Assembly (NCBI GenBank): GCA_038321755.1
Contig: JBBQFJ010000050.1
Location: forward strand, 1 to 20,836
Direction: 5' to 3'
Origin: JALHSW01 sp038321755
GTDB taxonomy: Bacteria; Actinomycetota; Acidimicrobiia; IMCC26256; PALSA-555
DNA: 20,836 bases
This document shows positions 1-7,204 of this stretch, in pieces. The notes under the pieces were generated by a model that did not search any database, was not told the origin of the DNA, and worked only from the letters and a program-made list of their open reading frames with translations. The translations under genes and the position numbers were made by a program. How positions within the stretch are numbered: the stretch's first letter is position 1; the number at the start of each line of letters is the position of its first letter.

Positions 1-520
1 CTGCCTCGGGCGGCAACGCTGCGACCACGGCGTCGAGCAGCTCACCGGTCCCCCGGCCGTGGCCCGCCGAGATCGGGAAGGGTGTCCCCAACCCGAGCGA
101 TGCGAACGTCCACGCGTCGGCCTCGCGACGCTCGTCGTCGACCTTGTTGACCGCGACGATCACGGGCTTCCCCGAGCGGCGCAGCACGCGCGCGACCGCG
201 TCGTCCTCCTCGACGGCGCCCACCGTCACGTCAACCACGCAGAGGATCACGTCGGCCTCTGCGATCGCACGCTCGGCCTGCTCGCTCACCTGACGCACCA
301 GGACCGCGGGATCGTCACCCGACGCGCTCGGTGGGAGCCAGCCCCCGGTGTCGACGACCACGAAGCTGCGTCCGGTCCAGTTCGCCTCGAGCTCCTTGCG
401 GTCGCGCGTGACGCCAGGCTTCTCCTGGACGATGGCCGCCCGACGCCCGACGATGCGGTTCACGAGCGTGGACTTGCCGACGTTCGGGCGTCCGACGATC
501 GCGACGACGGGAAGGCTCAC
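1..520 (-). CDS. der: Ribosome-assembly GTPase Der (EngA), N-terminal part
   Basis: Der is a double-GTPase that helps mature the 50S ribosomal subunit in the cytoplasm. The visible 173 residues are the first GTPase domain: P-loop GRPNVGKS near residues 10-17, the threonine-bearing switch PGVTRDR, G3 motif DTGG, G4 motif NKVD and a following ISAGHGRG segment, the G5 region typical of Der. The second GTPase domain and the KH-like domain lie beyond the left window edge, so the gene is cut by the window, not broken. The chosen GTG at 518-520 overlaps the stop of the upstream DUF512 gene in a GTGA arrangement, implying translational coupling; another in-frame GTG lies two codons upstream at 524-526. 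Family identity is secure from the motifs; the exact start is less so. Confidence 0.96.
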   Translation of the reverse strand, partial: MSLPVVAIVGRPNVGKSTLVNRIVGRRAAIVQEKPGVTRDRKELEANWTGRSFVVVDTGGWLPPSASGDDPAVLVRQVSEQAERAIAEADVILCVVDVTVGAVEEDDAVARVLRRSGKPVIVAVNKVDDERREADAWTFASLGLGTPFPISAGHGRGTGELLDAVVAALPPEA

Positions 521-1944
521 CTGCACACCGCGTCGACGAGCGCGCCGCCGTCGGTCGCGACGACCTCGACCGGGATCGGGAGCTCGGCTGGCGTGGTGTC
601 GTCGAGGAAGCGCCCCTCGGAGAGGACGACGTCGGGGAGCAGGTAGCGATCCCCTGCGGGCTCATCGGCAAGGACCCGCGCGACATCGGGACCCGTCAGC
701 AGCCCCGTCACCGCGATGTTCCCGCCGAAGAACTCGTTGGTGACCGGCACCGTGCGCACGGCGACGCCCGCCGCCGCCGACAGGCGCGCGACCAATGGAT
801 CAAGCACGCGGCGTCCGTACTCACCCGTGAGGATCCCGATGGGGCGTGCGTCGGCACTGGAGACGGCTGCTTCGGAGCGCACGCTGAACGTGACGGGTGC
901 GGTGCGATCGGATCGATAGCCGGTGGCCGGTGCGCCGTCGACCGACGCGAAGAAGCCCGATCGCGATCGCACTCCTGGGCCCTTCTCGCCCGCGCGCTCC
1001 GTGCGGGACGCGGTTGCGCCTGCGAGCGCGTCATCGACCTCGCGCGTGAACGTGACCGCCATCCCGATCCCGTTCTCGTGCTGCGCGAAGTCGTCGTACT
1101 CCGAACGGTTCGGAAAGGCTCGATCGGCGAGGAGGTAGTACTCGTCGGCCGCGAAGACGAGCCGACGCCCGAGTGCGTCCACGAATCGCTCCTGCCACAC
1201 CTCGACCGTGTCGAGGACCCGCGCCGCCTCTGCGGCCGTGTGGGGCCGAAGGTCGGGCTCGGTCGTGTGGGCGCTGACTCCGAGTGGGACGACACCGACC
1301 GTCGCCAGCCGCGGATACCGATCGAGGATCCCGAGGAGGGTGGTGTCGAGCGCGTCACCGTCGTTCAGGTCGGGGCAGACGACCACCTGGCCGTGGATCT
1401 CGATGCCCGCGTCGAGGAGCGCCGAGAGCCAACGGAGGCTCGTTGCGCCGCGCCGGTTCCGCAGGAGTCGGGCGCGCAGGTCGGGATCGGTCGCATGGAT
1501 GCTCACGTAGAGCGGCCCGAGGCGTTCGGACACGACCCGCTCGAGGTCGGCCTCGGTGAAGCGGGTCAGGGTCGTGAAGTTCCCGTAGAGGAACGAGAGC
1601 CGGTAGTCGTCGTCCTTGACCGACAGGCTCGTCCGCATCCCGGCCGGGAGCTGGTAGATGAAGCAGAAGGGACAGTGGTTGTCGCAGGTGCGGACCTGGT
1701 CGAACACCGGGCTCGAGAGCTGGAGCCCGAGCGGCTCCCCTGCGAGCTTCGCCACGATGACCTGACGCTCGAGTCCCCCGCGACGGACCTCGAGCTCGAC
1801 CCGAGGCTCGTCCGTGTGCATCTGGTACTGGATGACGTCGCGCACCGTCTCACCATTGACGCTGAGGAGCTCGTCGCCGGCCAGCATCCCTGCGGATGCC
1901 GCCGGGGAGTCGGGCGCGACCGCCGTGATGCGGGCGGTCGGCAT
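517..1944 (-). CDS. DUF512 protein: PDZ domain plus radical-SAM-like Fe-S domain
   Basis: This 475-residue protein starts with a PDZ-like domain (about residues 4-62, with SPAASAGMLAGDELLSVNG). A radical-SAM-like region follows, with the cluster motif CDNHCPFC (Cys87, Cys91, Cys94, a CX3CX2C spacing), then KDDDYRLSFLYGNF and LYVSIHATDPDLR, both hallmarks of the DUF512 family. The C-terminal half is the DUF512 domain. No signal peptide or membrane segment is seen, so it is probably cytoplasmic despite the PDZ domain. The substrate and reaction are not known to me. It is the first gene of a two-gene unit with der (GTGA overlap), a neighbourhood I recall from other Gram-positive bacteria, which hints at a ribosome- or translation-related role; that is inference. 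The ATG at 1944 is supported by a -10 element six bases upstream. Confidence 0.93.
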   Translation of the reverse strand: MPTARITAVAPDSPAASAGMLAGDELLSVNGETVRDVIQYQMHTDEPRVELEVRRGGLERQVIVAKLAGEPLGLQLSSPVFDQVRTCDNHCPFCFIYQLPAGMRTSLSVKDDDYRLSFLYGNFTTLTRFTEADLERVVSERLGPLYVSIHATDPDLRARLLRNRRGATSLRWLSALLDAGIEIHGQVVVCPDLNDGDALDTTLLGILDRYPRLATVGVVPLGVSAHTTEPDLRPHTAAEAARVLDTVEVWQERFVDALGRRLVFAADEYYLLADRAFPNRSEYDDFAQHENGIGMAVTFTREVDDALAGATASRTERAGEKGPGVRSRSGFFASVDGAPATGYRSDRTAPVTFSVRSEAAVSSADARPIGILTGEYGRRVLDPLVARLSAAAGVAVRTVPVTNEFFGGNIAVTGLLTGPDVARVLADEPAGDRYLLPDVVLSEGRFLDDTTPAELPIPVEVVATDGGALVDAVCR

Positions 1945-1950
1945 GACATG

Positions 1951-1956
1951 AGTCTA
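1951..1956 (-). promoter_or_regulatory. Predicted -10 element for the DUF512–der unit (leaderless)
   Basis: Read on the minus strand the hexamer is TAGACT, followed by six bases and then the DUF512 ATG. Such a TANNNT box close to the start codon suggests transcription begins at or next to the ATG, giving a leaderless mRNA. No convincing -35 box is visible. It shares the 45-base divergent gap with the ispH promoter. Confidence 0.6.
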
Positions 1957-1976
1957 CGGGACCCTGCGTTGAGGCC

Positions 1977-1982
1977 TACCCT
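1977..1982 (+). promoter_or_regulatory. Predicted -10 element for ispH (leaderless)
   Basis: The hexamer TACCCT ends seven bases before the ispH ATG at 1990. No Shine-Dalgarno sequence lies at a suitable distance from that ATG, which fits a leaderless transcript. A TTGAGG at 1969-1974 is too close to act as a -35 box. Confidence 0.55.
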
Positions 1983-1989
1983 CGACGCG

Positions 1990-3099
1990 ATGGCATCTCC
2001 TCGACCTGGCCCGGGCGAGGTGCCCGCGCGCATTGAACGGGTGCTCCTCGCCGAGCCGCGTGGCTTCTGCGCCGGCGTGGAGATGGCGATCAAGGCGTTG
2101 GCCTGGATGGTGCGTGCGTTCGAGCCGCCCGTCTACTGCTACCACGAGATCGTCCACAACCGTCTCGTCGTCGATCGGTTCCGTCAGCTCGGCGTCGTGT
2201 TCGTCGACGACGTCGACGAGGTCCCCGCCGGCGCGCCGCTGATGCTCTCGGCCCACGGCAGTGCTCCTGAGATCGTTGCGGAGGCGCGCGAGCAAGGCCG
2301 CTTTGTGGTGAACGCGGTCTGTCCCCTCGTCACCAAGGTGCACCACGAGGCGAAGGTGCGGGCGGCCAAGGGCTACACGATCCTCTACGTCGGCCACGAG
2401 GGTCACGACGAGGCGATCGGCACGCTCGCCGTCGCACCGGACGCGATGCGTCTCGTCGAGCGCGAAGGCGACCTCGAACAGGTCCTTCCCACGGTCGAAG
2501 ATCCTGCCCGGGTCGCGCTCCTCGCCCAGACGACCCTCGCCCAGCACGACTGGGAGGGCATCATGGACGAGGCGCGGGAGCGGTTCCCGGACCTCTGGAC
2601 GGCGGCGCGCAACGACCTGTGCTTCGCGACGACCAACCGTCAGGCTGCGCTTCGTGAGATCGCGACCCGGGCGGATGCGGTGGTCGTGATCGGGAGCTCG
2701 AACTCCTCGAACACGATCGCCCTGGCCAAGGTCGCGACCGAAGCAGGTTGCCCCCGAGTGCTGCGGATCGACGGCCCCGAAGAGCTCGACCTCGACGCAC
2801 TCGACGGCGCAGTGATCGTCGGCGTGACGGCCGGCGCGAGTGCACCCGAGGATCTCGTGGAGGCGGTGATCGAGAAGCTGGATCCCCGCGACGGCGTCGA
2901 GCCGGTGTTCGTGACCGAGGAAGCCGAGTACTTCCCCCCGCCCCGCGAGCTCCGCGAGCTCGTCCCGACGTTGGACGCCGTCGCCGCACTGCTCGTCGGA
3001 GGTGATCCAGGTTCCGGGCGCAAGCGCAGCGGGCCGTTCAACGACGATCGCGGAACCGACGCGTCAGCCGTCCTCGCGGCGCTCAGCCGCGACGCGTGA
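1990..3099 (+). CDS. ispH: 4-hydroxy-3-methylbut-2-enyl diphosphate reductase IspH
   Basis: IspH is the last enzyme of the MEP isoprenoid pathway: it reduces HMBPP to IPP and DMAPP with a [4Fe-4S] cluster. The 369-residue product carries all three cluster cysteines in family contexts: PRGFCAGV (Cys27), NAVCPLVTKVH (Cys111) and NDLCFATTNRQ (Cys211). Substrate-binding segments EIVHN (His56), SAHGS (His89), GHEGHDEAIG and GSSNSSNT are also present. The length is slightly above the usual 310-340 because of about 15 extra N-terminal residues and a C-terminal tail. The ATG at 1990 is favoured by the -10 box just upstream; a GTG at 2041 would remove the N-terminal extension. It is transcribed alone, against its neighbours, and its last 36 bases overlap the 3' end of plsC. 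Confidence 0.97.
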   Translation: MASPRPGPGEVPARIERVLLAEPRGFCAGVEMAIKALAWMVRAFEPPVYCYHEIVHNRLVVDRFRQLGVVFVDDVDEVPAGAPLMLSAHGSAPEIVAEAREQGRFVVNAVCPLVTKVHHEAKVRAAKGYTILYVGHEGHDEAIGTLAVAPDAMRLVEREGDLEQVLPTVEDPARVALLAQTTLAQHDWEGIMDEARERFPDLWTAARNDLCFATTNRQAALREIATRADAVVVIGSSNSSNTIALAKVATEAGCPRVLRIDGPEELDLDALDGAVIVGVTAGASAPEDLVEAVIEKLDPRDGVEPVFVTEEAEYFPPPRELRELVPTLDAVAALLVGGDPGSGRKRSGPFNDDRGTDASAVLAALSRDA

Positions 3100-3783
3100 C
3101 ACCGGGGCGGATTGGACTGCCGGCACGGCAGCACCTTTCCTGGCAAGTGAACCGGTCCTAGCGAGTGAAGCCGTCGCCTCGTCGAAGCACTCCTCCAGGC
3201 GGACCCGCAGCGTCTCGGTGAGATCGCCCACCTCGGAACGGCGCCGCACGCCACTGGTGGCGGGCGGCGCGATCGGCTCCCCGATCACGACCGCGACCCG
3301 CCGCAGTCGCGGGAGCACGCGCCCGGTCGGCATGATCTCCTCGCTGCCTCCGATCCCCACGGGGATCATGGGGACACCGAGCTTGAGCGCAAGGTACGCG
3401 CAGCCGTCGTAGAGGTCCTCGACGACCGGACCGGTGCGGCGGGTCCCTTCCGGGAAGATGCCGAGCGGCTCGCCTGCTTCGAGCGCAGCCCGGGATGCAC
3501 GCAACGCGCCTCGATCGGTCGCACCCCGGTCGACCTCGATCGCACCCAGCGCCGAGAACAGTCGACGCCCTGTCGACGTCGTGAAGATCTCGCGCTTTGC
3601 CATGAAGCGGATGCGTCGGCGCGTCGCGAACGCGGCAAAGGGGACGTCCAGGATCGAGCGGTGGGTGGGAGCGAGGATGTAGACGCCTGAGGTCGGGATG
3701 TGCTCGAGCCCCCGCACGTGCACTCGGAACAGCAACCGGCAGAGCGGCAGGACGATCACCCGGGCAACGCCGTACCACGTCAT
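3064..3783 (-). CDS. plsC: 1-acyl-sn-glycerol-3-phosphate acyltransferase (PlsC family)
   Basis: This 239-residue protein has the acyltransferase signature: the HX4D catalytic box in PTHRSILDVP, the substrate-binding FPEGTR motif, and the downstream GVPMIPVGI block. It would transfer a fatty acyl chain to lysophosphatidic acid at the inner face of the membrane, making phosphatidic acid. A hydrophobic N-terminus (about residues 5-18) may anchor it. It is the last gene of the aroH–tyrA–aroA–cmk–plsC operon and its ATG overlaps the cmk stop (ATGA). A cmk–plsC pairing next to der is common in actinobacteria. The last 36 bases overlap the end of the convergent ispH gene, so the two C-terminal tails are encoded on opposite strands of the same DNA. 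The exact acyl acceptor cannot be told from sequence. Confidence 0.92.
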   Translation of the reverse strand: MTWYGVARVIVLPLCRLLFRVHVRGLEHIPTSGVYILAPTHRSILDVPFAAFATRRRIRFMAKREIFTTSTGRRLFSALGAIEVDRGATDRGALRASRAALEAGEPLGIFPEGTRRTGPVVEDLYDGCAYLALKLGVPMIPVGIGGSEEIMPTGRVLPRLRRVAVVIGEPIAPPATSGVRRRSEVGDLTETLRVRLEECFDEATASLARTGSLARKGAAVPAVQSAPVSRVAAERREDG

Positions 3784-4454
3784 GAACGCGCACCCGTTGC
3801 CAGGCGGAAACGGTCAACGATCTCGCCCACGACGTCCGCGACGGTGCGGCCGGTCGTGTCGACGATGAACGCGTCGTCCGCGGCGCGCAGCGGCGACACG
3901 GTCCGGGTCGAGTCGAGATGGTCGCGGCGCTCGAGATCCTCGCGGACGCGCTCGACGTCGACCCTTCGCGCGGCGGCGGCTTCGTCCCGTTGACGCCGCC
4001 GAGCCCGCTCCTCGTCGCTCGCCGTGAGGAAGACCTTCACGGCGGCGTCGGGGAAGACGACGGACCCGATGTCGCGACCCTCCACGACACCACCGCCGTG
4101 CGCAGCTGCCCAATCCCGCTGGCGGTCGACCAGGACCGTGCGCACCTCGGGATGCGCCGAGACGGTCGAGACCACCGCGGTGACGGCCGGTCCGCGGATC
4201 TCGGCCGTGACGTCCCGCCCGTCGAGACAGATGCCGTCGGCGACGTCGATGTCGACCGTCGCCGCGATCTCGGCGCATCCGGGTCCGTCGGACGGATCGA
4301 TCCCTCGCTCGATCGCCGCCAGGGTCACCGACCGGTACATGGCCCCCGTGTCGAGCACCTGCAGGCCCAGCTCCTCGGCCACCTCGCGGGCGACGGTCGA
4401 CTTGCCCGATCCGGACGGTCCGTCGATCGCCACGACCTGGCGCACCGGAATCAT
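3780..4454 (-). CDS. cmk: Cytidylate kinase
   Basis: Cmk phosphorylates CMP and dCMP to the diphosphates in the cytoplasm. The 224-residue product matches the family length. It has the P-loop GPSGSGKS near residues 12-19, the nucleotide-binding DTGAMYR, the CMP-binding EGRDIGSVVFPDA segment, and an arginine-rich LID region (ERARRRQRD), followed by the RTVSPL motif. Start and stop both overlap neighbours by four bases (ATGA with aroA upstream and with plsC downstream), so expression is probably coupled to the aromatic genes. The aroA–cmk order recurs in several bacterial groups. With pyrG elsewhere in the window it contributes to CTP and dCTP supply. Confidence 0.97.
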   Translation of the reverse strand: MIPVRQVVAIDGPSGSGKSTVAREVAEELGLQVLDTGAMYRSVTLAAIERGIDPSDGPGCAEIAATVDIDVADGICLDGRDVTAEIRGPAVTAVVSTVSAHPEVRTVLVDRQRDWAAAHGGGVVEGRDIGSVVFPDAAVKVFLTASDEERARRRQRDEAAAARRVDVERVREDLERRDHLDSTRTVSPLRAADDAFIVDTTGRTVADVVGEIVDRFRLATGARS

Positions 4455-5746
4455 GATGCGGTCCCGGTCAGCTGCTCGAGGTCCTCGGCGAACCGCGGGT
4501 ACGAGACCGCCGTCGCGCCCCAACCCTCGATCCGGGATGGTCCGTCGATCGCGTTCGCCGCGACCGCTGCGGCGAGCGCGATGCGGTGATCGCCGTGACT
4601 GTCGAGCGTTCCCGCGTGGGGCACTCCACCACGGATCGTCATCCCGTCGGGGCGTCCTTCGACGGCGATCCCCAGCTTCACGAGCTCGGCTTCGAGCGTC
4701 GCGATGCGATCCGTCTCCTTGATGCGCATCTCGGCCGCGTCTTCGAACTCGGTGATCCCCTCGGCGAACGCGGCGGCGACCGCGAGCGCCGGCACCTCGT
4801 CGATGATCGGCTCGTGGCACTGCACCGTGGTCCCACGCAGTGGTGCCGCGGTGACGGCGATGTCCCCGACCGGCTCCCCGAGACGCTCGCCGCGCGGTTG
4901 GACGTCGATCTGCGCTCCCATGCGCATCAACACGTCGAGGAACTCGACCCGACCGGGGTTCAGGAGGACGTCTTCGAGCACCAGGTCCGAACCCGGCGTG
5001 ATGGACGCCGCGACGACGAAGAAGGCCGCGGACGAGGGATCGCCGGGTACCTCGAGCTCGAACGGCTCGGGGCGACCGGCCCGGACCCGCACCGTTCGAT
5101 CGTCGACGCGCTCGATGGGCGCGCTCGCGGCGAGCAACATCCGCTCGGTGTGGTCACGGCTCGGCGCGGGTTCGACGATCTCGGTCGTCCCCTCCGCCTG
5201 CAGTCCCGCGAGCACGAGTGCGGTCTTCACCTGTCCGCTCGCGACCCGCAGGTGCGTGCTCGTGCCGACGAGCGCGCCACCGCGCACCGCAAGTGGGGCA
5301 CGCGTACCTCCGTCGCGGCCGTCGATGTGTGCGCCCATCGCTCGGAGCGGTTCCGACACGCGCCCCATCGGTCGTTCGACGAGCGAAGCGTCGCCGGTCA
5401 GGACCGACGAGAACGGTCGGCCGGCGACGAGCCCGGCGAGCATGCGCATCGTCGTCGCCGAGTTCCCACAGTCCAGCACCCCGGCAGGCTCCCGGAGACC
5501 GTCGAACCCGCGTCCCACGATGGTCGTGAGATCGCCGTCCTCCTGCAAGGACACGCCGAGCCGCGTGAGCGCGCCGACGGTGCTCCGCACGTCGGCGCCC
5601 GGCGCGAGGCCGCGCACATGCGAGGTGCCGTTCGCGATGGCCCCGAAGATGAGCGCACGATGCGAGATGCCCTTGCAGCCCGGGAGCCGCAGTCGTCCGC
5701 GCAACGGGCGTGCGCCACCGAGGGCGAGCTCGTCGGTCGTGCTCAT
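4451..5746 (-). CDS. aroA: 3-phosphoshikimate 1-carboxyvinyltransferase (EPSP synthase, class II-like)
   Basis: AroA joins shikimate-3-phosphate and phosphoenolpyruvate to give EPSP, the precursor of chorismate. The 431-residue product covers both inverted domains. Landmarks are ISHRAL (27-32), GNSATT (94-99), RPMGRVSEPLR (125-135), SGQVKTA (170-176), the aspartate of IIDEVP (Asp317), RIKETDR (341-347) and HGDHRIA. The wording RPMGRV, VKTA and RDHTERML resembles class II enzymes such as CP4. Two departures stand out. The usual PG(D/S)KS shikimate-phosphate motif reads PGCKG (22-26), and Ala97 replaces the glycine equivalent to Gly96 of Escherichia coli, the residue that controls glyphosate sensitivity. 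Lys25 and Arg30 are kept. ATGA overlaps join it to tyrA upstream and cmk downstream. Confidence 0.96.
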   Translation of the reverse strand: MSTTDELALGGARPLRGRLRLPGCKGISHRALIFGAIANGTSHVRGLAPGADVRSTVGALTRLGVSLQEDGDLTTIVGRGFDGLREPAGVLDCGNSATTMRMLAGLVAGRPFSSVLTGDASLVERPMGRVSEPLRAMGAHIDGRDGGTRAPLAVRGGALVGTSTHLRVASGQVKTALVLAGLQAEGTTEIVEPAPSRDHTERMLLAASAPIERVDDRTVRVRAGRPEPFELEVPGDPSSAAFFVVAASITPGSDLVLEDVLLNPGRVEFLDVLMRMGAQIDVQPRGERLGEPVGDIAVTAAPLRGTTVQCHEPIIDEVPALAVAAAFAEGITEFEDAAEMRIKETDRIATLEAELVKLGIAVEGRPDGMTIRGGVPHAGTLDSHGDHRIALAAAVAANAIDGPSRIEGWGATAVSYPRFAEDLEQLTGTAS

Positions 5747-6831
5747 GCGAGCTCCGCCTTGGCCGGGCGGTATCCGAGATCGGTGAGCGCCGCGACGAAG
5801 GCATCGGCGTCGCTCGCCGGGATCACCAGCACGAGGACTCCGCCACCACCCTCGACCGAGTGTGCGATCTCGAGGTCGGAGATGTTCACGCCCATCCCGC
5901 CGGCAAGCGTCGTCACCTCGGCCAGCGACCCGGGGCGGTCGAGGATCGGGACGCGCAGCTCCGCGAGCGTCTCGTCCGAGGAGATGCCCAGAGGCAAGCT
6001 TCGCCGGGCGTTGCGGGCCCGTTCGAGCAGCTCGAGCAAGCCCTCCCGATCGCTCGTGCTCACCAGCTCACGGACGTCCGCGAGTGCGGCGAGGTACGTG
6101 TCGAGCGCGGTGACGATCGCGTCTCGATTGGCCACGCAGATGTCGGGCCAGATCCCCGGGCTCCCGGAGGCAATGCGCGTCATGTCCCGGAACCCACCTG
6201 CCGCGAGGCGCAGCAACGTCGCATGCTCTTCGCCACGAGTGGCTGCGACGTCCATCAACGTCGTGGCCGCAAGCTGGGGTACGTGGCTCACCACCGCGAC
6301 GAGCGCGTCGTGGTGCTCGGGGCTGACCGCGAGGATGTCCGGCCCGACGAGCCCGACGAGCGCGCGGACGTCGGTGAACGCGGTCATCTCGGTGTGCTCG
6401 GTGGGCGTCAGGACCCAGGTCGCCCCGACGAAGAGGTCGGCGTCCGCGCCGTCCGGACCGTCCTGCTCCGACCCGGCCATGGGATGCCCGCCGACGAACC
6501 GCGCCGCGAGCTCGGGTCGCGCCGCCGTGACCGCCGCGACGATCGGCGCCTTGACCGAGCCGACATCGGTGACCGCCGCTGCACCGGCATCGAGTGCCTC
6601 GATCACGACATCTGCGATGTGTCCGACCGGCACGGCGACGAGCACGACCTCGGCGTCCGCGGCTGCTTCGGCGACGCTCGATGCGGCGACGTCGACCGCG
6701 CCGATCGCCACCGCGCGCTCCAACCGTTGCCGATCACGGTCGTACGCGACGACCCTGACCCCACGACGGCGGAGCGCCAAACCGACCGATCCGCCGACGA
6801 GCCCCGTCCCGACGATGCCGACGCGCCTCAC
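5743..6831 (-). CDS. tyrA: Prephenate dehydrogenase with C-terminal ACT domain
   Basis: The enzyme oxidatively decarboxylates prephenate to 4-hydroxyphenylpyruvate on the way to tyrosine. The 362-residue protein opens with a Rossmann fold (VGIVGTGLVGGS, GXGXXG at residues 8-13) and continues with the family motifs VTDVGSVK, GGHPMAGSE and the SHVPQ segment. An ACT regulatory domain follows from about residue 285 (ELRVPILDRPGSLAEV), suggesting feedback control by an aromatic amino acid, probably tyrosine. The GTG start at 6831 overlaps the aroH stop (GTGA), and its stop overlaps the aroA start (ATGA). Chorismate mutase is encoded by the separate gene just upstream, not fused as in enteric TyrA. 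Cofactor preference (NAD or NADP) is not clear from sequence. Confidence 0.95.
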   Translation of the reverse strand: MRRVGIVGTGLVGGSVGLALRRRGVRVVAYDRDRQRLERAVAIGAVDVAASSVAEAAADAEVVLVAVPVGHIADVVIEALDAGAAAVTDVGSVKAPIVAAVTAARPELAARFVGGHPMAGSEQDGPDGADADLFVGATWVLTPTEHTEMTAFTDVRALVGLVGPDILAVSPEHHDALVAVVSHVPQLAATTLMDVAATRGEEHATLLRLAAGGFRDMTRIASGSPGIWPDICVANRDAIVTALDTYLAALADVRELVSTSDREGLLELLERARNARRSLPLGISSDETLAELRVPILDRPGSLAEVTTLAGGMGVNISDLEIAHSVEGGGGVLVLVIPASDADAFVAALTDLGYRPAKAELA

Positions 6832-7190
6832 GCCGGCAAGTCGTCGCGCAGCGCGCGTGCACCGTCGAGGTACACGTGATGGAGGTCTGCGCGGGGTTGC
6901 TCCGTGTAGCAGTGGACCAGCACGCGGACCACGCGTGGCAGGCCGTGCCCGATCGAGAGCTCACGTGCACACAGGAGTGGGACGTCGCCAAGGCCGAGCG
7001 CACGCGCGCCGGTTGCGGGGAACTCGGCCGTGAGGTCGTCAGTGGCTGTGAAGATGATGCTCACGAGGTCGTCGTGATCGATCGTGTTGCGAGCGAGGAT
7101 TTCTTCGACGAGTCGTTGGGTCTTGGTGACGATCTCTTCCTTGGTGTTCTCGTCACACGTGATGGCGCCCCGCAAGGCCCGCAGCTTCAC
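6828..7190 (-). CDS. aroH: Chorismate mutase, AroH type
   Basis: This small enzyme rearranges chorismate to prephenate. At 120 residues it has the length of the monofunctional AroH class (the trimeric pseudo-alpha/beta-barrel form of Bacillus subtilis, not the helical AroQ form of most actinobacteria). Recognisable blocks are LRALRGAITCDENT at the N-terminus, SIIFTATDDLTAEFPA, the GLGDVPLLCARE segment, LPRVVRVLVH, and the C-terminal HHVYLDGARALR. The GTG at 7190 is chosen because the protein then begins just before the conserved RGA block and because a -10 box lies eight bases upstream. It heads the aroH–tyrA–aroA–cmk–plsC operon and its product is the substrate of the next enzyme, TyrA. It lies 11 bases after rluB. 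Confidence 0.95.
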   Translation of the reverse strand: MKLRALRGAITCDENTKEEIVTKTQRLVEEILARNTIDHDDLVSIIFTATDDLTAEFPATGARALGLGDVPLLCARELSIGHGLPRVVRVLVHCYTEQPRADLHHVYLDGARALRDDLPA

Positions 7191-7198
7191 GCCGATCG

Positions 7199-7204
7199 AG
7201 GTTA
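7199..7204 (-). promoter_or_regulatory. Predicted internal -10 element for the aroH operon (leaderless)
   Basis: On the minus strand the hexamer is TAACCT, eight bases before the aroH GTG. Its first three bases are the TAA stop codon of rluB. If used, it makes the aromatic operon independently transcribed from the scpA–scpB–rluB genes despite the 11-base gap between rluB and aroH. Confidence 0.5.

Noticed and set aside
1078..1989. The upstream part of the long plus-strand frame ending in ispH
   Set aside because: It lies antisense to the DUF512 gene. Homology to IspH begins only after the ATG at 1990, where a promoter-like box is also found.
4586..7033. An 815-codon plus-strand open frame opposite aroA and tyrA
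   Set aside because: Its translation is Arg/Pro/Ser-rich with no motif. It is antisense to two genes with complete family signatures and arises from the high GC content.
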